Assembly (NCBI GenBank): GCA_016874895.1
Contig: VGSX01000107.1
Location: 1-10,696 of the forward strand
Direction: 5' to 3'
Length of the DNA: 10,696 nt
Source of the DNA: Deltaproteobacteria bacterium
Lineage (GTDB): Bacteria; Desulfobacterota; Desulfobaccia; Desulfobaccales; Desulfobaccaceae
A program made the position numbers and the translations under genes. Below, piece by piece: positions 6,249 to 10,696 of the stretch (position 1 is its first letter; every line of letters begins with the position of its first letter). The notes under the pieces were generated by a model. That model made no database searches. It worked only from the letters and a program-made list of their open reading frames with translations, and had not been told where the DNA came from.

Positions 6249-6710
6249 TCAGAAATTGACGTCCTCCGCAGCTATCAATTCCAGGATCGACTGGGCATCG
6301 GCTGCGAGCATGAGGTTGCGGCGAAAAGACGCATCCTTGAGCATGCGCGATAACTTTGCCAAGGCCTTCAGGTGCAGGCCGATGGAATTTTCCGGGGCCA
6401 TGAGCAGAAAAAAGAGGTGCGTCGGTTTGCCATCCATGGAGTCAAAATCAATCCCGGGCAGACTGCGGCCGAAACAGAGGACCAGGTTATCCAGGTCGGG
6501 CAATTTGCCGTGGGGAATGGCAATGTGATCACCGATCCCAGTGCTTCCCAGGTTTTCCCGCTCCATGAGGACTTCCACCACCTTCTGGCGATCGAGGTTA
6601 TCGAAACCTTGAACCAGGGCGTCAGCCAACTCCTCCAGGACCGCCTTTTTCGTGGTGGCGGTTAAAGAAGGGAGGATGAGGTGGTAATCCAACAGTTCGC
6701 TGATTTTCAT
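6249..6710 (-). CDS. ptsN: PTS nitrogen regulatory protein EIIA-Ntr
   Basis: 153 residues, the normal length for EIIA-Ntr (fructose/mannitol EIIA superfamily). The motif GSTGIGDHIAIPHGKLP (55-71) holds the phospho-accepting His67. LFFLLMAPENS and the LHLKALAKLSRML helix after it also fit. EIIA-Ntr is a regulatory phosphocarrier that in Proteobacteria affects potassium transport, carbon/nitrogen balance and stress responses; it is normally phosphorylated through EI-Ntr and NPr, neither of which is present here. It lies 15 bases after hpf, and its ribosome binding site (AAGG at 6721-6724) abuts the hpf stop. The next gene, rapZ, is separated by about 150 bases holding a repeat, a palindrome and a terminator, so ptsN probably ends the lptC-ptsN transcript. 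Confidence 0.95.
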   Translation of the reverse strand: MKISELLDYHLILPSLTATTKKAVLEELADALVQGFDNLDRQKVVEVLMERENLGSTGIGDHIAIPHGKLPDLDNLVLCFGRSLPGIDFDSMDGKPTHLFFLLMAPENSIGLHLKALAKLSRMLKDASFRRNLMLAADAQSILELIAAEDVNF

Positions 6711-6725
6711 CGGGCCCGGACCTTG

Positions 6726-7271
6726 TTAAGCCGGCTCAGGTTCTATGAGGCCGAAATTTCCATCTCGACGACGATAGAGGATATTCAAGGCTGTGCTTTG
6801 GGAGTTGGTGAAGACCAGAATCTCCTCGCTGCCAGTTTGCAATTGCATGACCGCCTCGTCGATATCCATGGGTTTGGCTTCCACCGTCCGGCTGCGAATG
6901 ATCTGCGGGGTTTCCGTTTCTTCATCCCCCGCGGGGGAGATGATGTTAAGTCGAGCCCCCAGGGTTTTGAGGTTGCGTCCCGATTTGATGGTGCGGGGTC
7001 TTTCTCGAAATCGCTTGAACTGTTTTTCGATTTTTTCCAGGGCCAGATCTATGGCAGAGTACATATCGCCGGTTTCTTCTTTGCCCTTTATCTTGAAGCC
7101 GTCCCCGGTGACCGTAATATCAGCCTGGTGACGGAATTTTTCAATTCCCAGGACAACGTTGGCCTCCATGGGGCTATCGGTATATTTGGCCATCTTGGAC
7201 AATTTCCGGATGGCGTAATCCTTGAGTGCTTCCGATGACTCCACATGACGAAAGGTTACAGAAATTTGCAT
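6726..7271 (-). CDS. hpf: Ribosome hibernation promoting factor, long form
   Basis: 181 residues with two domains. The N-terminal S30AE domain (about 1-100, beginning MQISVTFRHVESSEALKDY) binds the 30S decoding region. After a linker, the C-terminal dimerisation domain runs about 127-178 and includes EAKPMDIDEAVMQL (131-144) and LYRRRDGNFGLIEP (165-178). This makes it a long HPF, the type that on its own dimerises ribosomes into inactive 100S particles. The E. coli protein at this operon position is the short form of about 95 residues. The ATG at 7271 has GGAG eight bases upstream. Its place between rpoN and ptsN is conserved in Proteobacteria. Confidence 0.95.
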   Translation of the reverse strand: MQISVTFRHVESSEALKDYAIRKLSKMAKYTDSPMEANVVLGIEKFRHQADITVTGDGFKIKGKEETGDMYSAIDLALEKIEKQFKRFRERPRTIKSGRNLKTLGARLNIISPAGDEETETPQIIRSRTVEAKPMDIDEAVMQLQTGSEEILVFTNSQSTALNILYRRRDGNFGLIEPEPA

Positions 7272-7331
7272 ATATTAATCTCCGGTAAGGAAAAATTAGG
7301 CCTGGCAGAGCAGGTTAGCGGCACACACCGA

Positions 7332-8825
7332 TCAGGTGGAGGAGAATGTTTCGGCCGACATCTTTTTTTTAGCACAAAGAGTTCGACGGCGTTTACTGGA
7401 AGACAATAAGCCCAACATTTCTCTATACTTTGCCACAGTGCGGCGAGCTATGACAATGTTTGCCTCTTCCAATATATTAACTATATCCTGATCGCTGTAC
7501 GGATGTTCCGAATCTTCCGATAACACCAACTGCTTTATCTTATCCTTGACGCTTTCGGAAGCCACCTGATCCCCGTGAGTTCGGGAGATGCCGCTATTGA
7601 AGAAGAATTTTAATTCGAAAACGCCCTGGGGAGTATACATATATTTATTGGTGGTCACCCTGCTGATGGTGGATTCATGCATTTGGACATCTTCGGCTAC
7701 CTGCCGTAAGGTCAAAGGCTTCAGATGGGCAATGCCGTTATCCAAAAAATCTTTTTGAAAATTGACAATACTCTTAGAAACGCGATAAATGGTTTTTTGT
7801 CTCTGATGAATGCTTTTGATGAACCAGATGGCCGACTTCAGGCGATTTTGGATGTAATTTTTGGTTTCCTCGGAGACTGCCGCATCACCGCTCAGTGCGT
7901 CCCGATAATATGAGTTGACCCGTAATTTCGGCAGACCGTCTTCATTTAACGACACTTCGTAGTCATCCCCCATCTTATAAACAAAAATATCGGGAGTGAT
8001 GTAATATGTCTCCAGGGAATCGAAACTGCGTCCGGGCTTGGGCTCCAACCGGGATATGATTTCCACGGCCTGGGCGACTTGTTCCAAACTTACTTTTAAC
8101 TCCTTGGCAATGGCGGCATAATTTCTCTGCTCCAGGCTTTTGAGGTGGCGTTGAATAATGGGCCGCACCAAGGGATCGGTCAGGCCCTTGATCTCCACCT
8201 GAATGAGGAGGCATTCCTGCAGATCCCGAGCTCCCACCCCTGCCGGGTCAAACTCCTGGATCTGTTTGAGAACGTGCTCCACCTCCCCAGGATCACTATG
8301 TAATTCTTGGGCTAACTCCTCGGTGGTGGTTTGGAGGTAACCGTCTTCATCAATGTTGCCGATAATCAGCACCCCGGTGAATTTGTCGGCATCGGTCATG
8401 GGCGACATCTGGAGTTGCCAGAGAAGATGTGATTTCAGCGATGGCCCCTGGGGGGAGAGATTTTCCAAGGGCGCGCTGTCTCGTTCCTCCCTTTCCTGGC
8501 GGATGGTGGGGGGCATTTTATCTTCCAGATAAGATTCCCAATCAAAATCATCGGTCACCTTGGTTTCCACGGTCACTTCCTGGGTGGGGCCCCCCTCCTG
8601 GGGCAGTTCCGCAGGGGCATCTTCAAAGGCTCCCTCCCAGGATTCCGGGGTAGGATCCTCATCCGCCAGAGATTCCTCTAATACCGGATTGGTCTCGAGT
8701 TCCTGATTAATCGCCGTGAGCAATTCGAGCTGGGAGAGTTGCAGCAGTTTAATGGCCTGCTGCAACTGGGGGGTCATGATCAGCTGCTGGGTTAATCGTA
8801 AGCTTTGTTTAATCTCCAGGGCCAT
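7332..8825 (-). CDS. rpoN: RNA polymerase sigma-54 factor
   Basis: 497 residues. Region I is the glutamine- and leucine-rich N-terminus (about 1-50: SLRLTQQLIMTPQLQQAIKLLQLSQLEL...). Region II is an acidic linker (about 50-115). The core-binding region follows (about 120-330), then the helix-turn-helix region (LRQVAEDVQMHESTISRVTTNKYMYTPQG, about 373-401). The RpoN box ARRTVAKYRE is at 460-469 and reads the -24 promoter element. Sigma-54 needs AAA+ enhancer-binding activators, none of which is in this window. The tail after the RpoN box is 28 residues, about twice that of E. coli, ending in a lysine-rich KKKMSAETFSST. The ATG at 8825 has no clear Shine-Dalgarno sequence; it is kept because the conserved N-terminus begins directly there. 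The gap after lptB is 48 bases. Confidence 0.97.
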   Translation of the reverse strand: MALEIKQSLRLTQQLIMTPQLQQAIKLLQLSQLELLTAINQELETNPVLEESLADEDPTPESWEGAFEDAPAELPQEGGPTQEVTVETKVTDDFDWESYLEDKMPPTIRQEREERDSAPLENLSPQGPSLKSHLLWQLQMSPMTDADKFTGVLIIGNIDEDGYLQTTTEELAQELHSDPGEVEHVLKQIQEFDPAGVGARDLQECLLIQVEIKGLTDPLVRPIIQRHLKSLEQRNYAAIAKELKVSLEQVAQAVEIISRLEPKPGRSFDSLETYYITPDIFVYKMGDDYEVSLNEDGLPKLRVNSYYRDALSGDAAVSEETKNYIQNRLKSAIWFIKSIHQRQKTIYRVSKSIVNFQKDFLDNGIAHLKPLTLRQVAEDVQMHESTISRVTTNKYMYTPQGVFELKFFFNSGISRTHGDQVASESVKDKIKQLVLSEDSEHPYSDQDIVNILEEANIVIARRTVAKYREMLGLLSSSKRRRTLCAKKKMSAETFSST

Positions 8826-8872
8826 AGTGTCGATGTTTGCTCAGTGATAAAGTTTTTAGGCAATCTTGGCTT

Positions 8873-8902
8873 ATTATAACTGAAAAGACTCTCCCAAGTA
8901 AA
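8873..8902 (-). promoter_or_regulatory. Candidate internal promoter for rpoN at the end of lptB
   Basis: On the minus strand there is a perfect TATAAT (8873-8878) overlapping the lptB stop codon, with a -35-like TTTACT (8897-8902; 4 of 6 matches) 18 bases upstream inside the lptB coding region. It would start transcripts about 40 bases before the rpoN ATG. The region is AT-rich, so a chance match is possible. Confidence 0.4.
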
Positions 8903-9596
8903 TTTTTTTGGCTAAATCGCTCTGCACGATTTTTTCCGGGGTTCCTTCCTCTAACATAATTCCATCGTTGAGGATGTAGGCCCGATCGCATACTCCCAGG
9001 GTCTCTCGCACGTTATGGTCCGAAATGAGGATACCCAGGTTCCTTGCCTTTAAGTTTTGGATGATGGCCTGAATATCGTTCACTGCCAGGGGATCTATAC
9101 CGGCGAAGGGCTCGTCCAACAGGATAAACCGGGGCGAGGTCACCAGGGCCCGGGTAATTTCCACCCGGCGGCGCTCCCCCCCGGACAGAGAATAGGCCTT
9201 GTGATCCGACAGATGGGAAATCTTTAATTCTTTCAAGAGGTCCGTAAGTCTTCGCTGACGGTCGGCGGCATCCAGGTTCAAGGTTTCTAGAATGGCCATG
9301 ATGTTCTCCGCCACGGTAAGTTTGCGGAACACGGAGGGCTCCTGGGGCAGGTATTGAATTCCCAAACGGGCCCGCCGGTGGATGGGGAGCTGGGAGATAT
9401 TCTGGTCATCGATAAAAACGGCTCCCGCGTCCGGTTTGATGATGCCCACAATAATGAAAAACGTGGTAGTCTTGCCGGCCCCATTCGGACCCAGGAGCCC
9501 GACGATCTCGCCGCTGTGGACCTCCAGGGAGACGCCGTTGACTACCTTTTTACCGTGATAGGTTTTTTCCAGGCCTGCCGTTCGCAATAAACTCAT
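8874..9596 (-). CDS. lptB: LPS export ABC transporter ATP-binding protein
   Basis: 240 residues, typical for LptB. It has Walker A GPNGAGKTTT (36-45), the Q-loop in YLPQEPSVFRKL (82-93, Q85; the LptB-characteristic form), the ABC signature LSGGERRR (137-144), Walker B FILLDEPFAGIDP (157-169, catalytic Glu162) and an H-loop SDHNVRET (192-199, His194). LptB is the cytoplasmic ATPase of the LptB2FG complex, which pulls lipopolysaccharide from the inner membrane onto the LptC-LptA bridge. LptF and LptG are not in this window. The ATG at 9596 has GAGG seven bases upstream. It lies 24 bases after lptA, clearly in one operon. Confidence 0.97.
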   Translation of the reverse strand: MSLLRTAGLEKTYHGKKVVNGVSLEVHSGEIVGLLGPNGAGKTTTFFIIVGIIKPDAGAVFIDDQNISQLPIHRRARLGIQYLPQEPSVFRKLTVAENIMAILETLNLDAADRQRRLTDLLKELKISHLSDHKAYSLSGGERRRVEITRALVTSPRFILLDEPFAGIDPLAVNDIQAIIQNLKARNLGILISDHNVRETLGVCDRAYILNDGIMLEEGTPEKIVQSDLAKKIYLGESFQL

Positions 9597-9620
9597 GGAG
9601 AAACCTCGGGGAGCCGCTCG

Positions 9621-10226
9621 TTAAGGTGAGGGTGCCGACGGTCTGCCCGGGAATTGAACTCTCGCGGAGGGATAGATGACGGCTTCCACCCTTTGAGACC
9701 CTCCATCCACCACCGCCCGGTTATCCTTGAGGTAAAAAACTATTTCCTGCCCTTTCAGGCTGTTATTCCCCCGCCAGAGCTGGGGGTTGCCCAGTAGCAC
9801 TATCTTTTCGTCCTGGGTATAATAAACCGCCTTATCCCCGGTGGCCACCCGGTCGTTTTGCACCACACGCACCTTGCCCTGGGCTTCAATGCGGGTAATT
9901 TTCTCAATACCCACCGCCCCCAGCGGTGACCCCGGGGCCTTGTCGCCCTCTTTCGCCCCAGGCGCTGCCGGCTTGGCCTCATAAAAGATTTTCAAGGCGT
10001 CGGCATAGAGAATAATATCTTTGTAACGGGCCACCACCTTCTCGATGAATGATATCACCTGCTGATCCTGCTCCACTTCCAACCGGCCGGCGGTGATATT
10101 CAAGGGCAATTCCTCCGGCGGGGCTGCTCCGGATCGGGGAAAGCCCGCAGAGGCCCAGGAGAAACTGATAACACCCCCCACCAGAACCAGAAGGGCAAGT
10201 TTTGCCAGCAATGTTCTTAATTCCAT
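9621..10226 (-). CDS. lptA: LPS transport periplasmic bridge protein LptA (OstA-like)
   Basis: 201 residues. The N-terminus has a signal peptide with a likely cut after ASA (residue 27), consistent with a periplasmic protein. The OstA-like beta-jellyroll is recognisable as repeated strands: ITAGRLEVEQDQQVISFIEKVVARY (44-68), then RIEAQGKVRVVQNDRVATGDKAVYY (112-136), VLLGNPQLWRGNNSLKGQEIVFYL (143-166). LptA oligomers form the periplasmic bridge that carries LPS to LptD. Between the first and later strands there is a roughly 22-residue low-complexity insert rich in Pro, Ala, Gly and Lys (about 85-106), not usual in enterobacterial LptA. The ATG at 10226 overlaps the end of lptC by 10 bases, indicating coupled translation; the ribosome binding site (AGG) is weak. 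Confidence 0.9.
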   Translation of the reverse strand: MELRTLLAKLALLVLVGGVISFSWASAGFPRSGAAPPEELPLNITAGRLEVEQDQQVISFIEKVVARYKDIILYADALKIFYEAKPAAPGAKEGDKAPGSPLGAVGIEKITRIEAQGKVRVVQNDRVATGDKAVYYTQDEKIVLLGNPQLWRGNNSLKGQEIVFYLKDNRAVVDGGSQRVEAVIYPSARVQFPGRPSAPSP

Positions 10227-10696
10227 AAGTTGCCTGCCACCCGGAGTTTGGTGAGAGTATGCTCGGCCAGACTGAGCTTCTTTTCCCTCAGATCCACCGT
10301 CATCCCTTTCCCTTCCACGATTAACCGGGGTCCCTGAACCTTAACGGCCCCCGGCGCACTCAGGAGGCGCAGTTGAGGGTCATACTGCACCGATGCTGTG
10401 CTGAAATTATAGTCCCGGGTCTGGGCCTGCACGTTTCCTTCCAGGGTTAAGGCCCGAGTTTTAATGTCAATGATACCCTCATCGCCGGTGATGATGACTG
10501 TGGTATCATCTTTACCGAAGATTTCTACCCACACCTTTTTAATAAAAATCTGGCCCCGGTCTTTAAGATAGTCGGCATCGGCCGCGGTAAGGAGCCATTT
10601 TTTTTCGCCGTCCTGAATTTCCGTGAGTCTGATCTCTCTCATTTCCCCCTGCTTTTCCGGGCTGATGGGAGGAGGCGCCGGATTGGCCGAGGGAGT
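10217..10696 (-). CDS. lptC: LPS export protein LptC, 5' end off window
   Basis: The last 159 residues are visible. The frame is open to the right edge; an ATG at 10642 falls inside the conserved domain and follows a Pro-rich linker, so it is not the real start. The LptC fold is recognisable: REIRLTEIQDGEKKWLLTAADADYL, IFGKDDTTVIITGDEGIIDIKTRALTLEGNVQAQ, then a long amphipathic strand series. LptC is normally a bitopic inner-membrane protein whose N-terminal helix (missing here) attaches it to LptBFG and whose periplasmic domain passes LPS to LptA. The Pro/Ala-rich segment at the window edge (PSANPAPPPISPEKQ) is probably the linker after the membrane helix. The gene ends inside lptA, overlapping it by 10 bases. 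Confidence 0.88.
   Translation of the reverse strand, partial: TPSANPAPPPISPEKQGEMREIRLTEIQDGEKKWLLTAADADYLKDRGQIFIKKVWVEIFGKDDTTVIITGDEGIIDIKTRALTLEGNVQAQTRDYNFSTASVQYDPQLRLLSAPGAVKVQGPRLIVEGKGMTVDLREKKLSLAEHTLTKLRVAGNLWN

Noticed and set aside
7272..7331. CCTG-CAGG stem followed by a short T-run between rpoN and hpf as a terminator
   Set aside because: The stem has only four pairs and the T-run is interrupted, so it is too weak to call.

Overview
The window most likely comes from a Gram-negative, anaerobically respiring bacterium of the former Deltaproteobacteria (Desulfobacterota). Three things suggest this: a periplasmic multihaem c-type cytochrome, Lpt lipopolysaccharide-export genes, and an rpoN operon that continues into rapZ and a mannose-type EIIA domain rather than the NPr gene of enterobacteria. 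The taxon is an inference from gene content; there is no rRNA marker here.

Left part (about 1-1664, minus strand): the N-terminal part of an exported cytochrome with four CxxCH sites, then a roughly 280-base intergenic region with a candidate promoter and an imperfect terminator-like inverted repeat, then a TSUP (TauE/SafE) family membrane transporter. Middle part (1764-4230, plus strand): a divergent extended -10 promoter, an AI-2E family membrane protein, and a metallophosphoesterase with a hydrophobic block inserted between its metal-binding motifs.

Right part (4309-10696, minus strand; transcription runs right to left): lptC (5' end off the window), lptA, lptB, rpoN, hpf (long form), ptsN, rapZ, a PTS EIIA-Man-type gene and rimI. 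Spacing is mostly under 60 bases, and two pairs overlap (lptC/lptA and EIIA/rimI). The exception is the roughly 150 bases between ptsN and rapZ. This gap holds a short tandem repeat, a perfect 17-base palindrome and a strong intrinsic terminator that ends only 34 bases before the rapZ start. It probably splits the cluster into lpt-rpoN-hpf-ptsN and rapZ-EIIA-rimI units, or attenuates transcription between them.

The right-hand cluster links outer-membrane LPS transport (LptABC), the alternative sigma factor 54, ribosome hibernation (HPF), nitrogen-type and mannose-type PTS regulatory domains, the RapZ nucleotide-binding regulator and ribosomal protein S18 acetylation. This is a widely conserved arrangement in Proteobacteria. 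I saw no CRISPR array, tRNA, rRNA, insertion sequence or prophage. Most of the window is conserved chromosome. The points most worth a second look are the membrane-inserted phosphoesterase, the ptsN-rapZ intergenic structures and the PTS composition.
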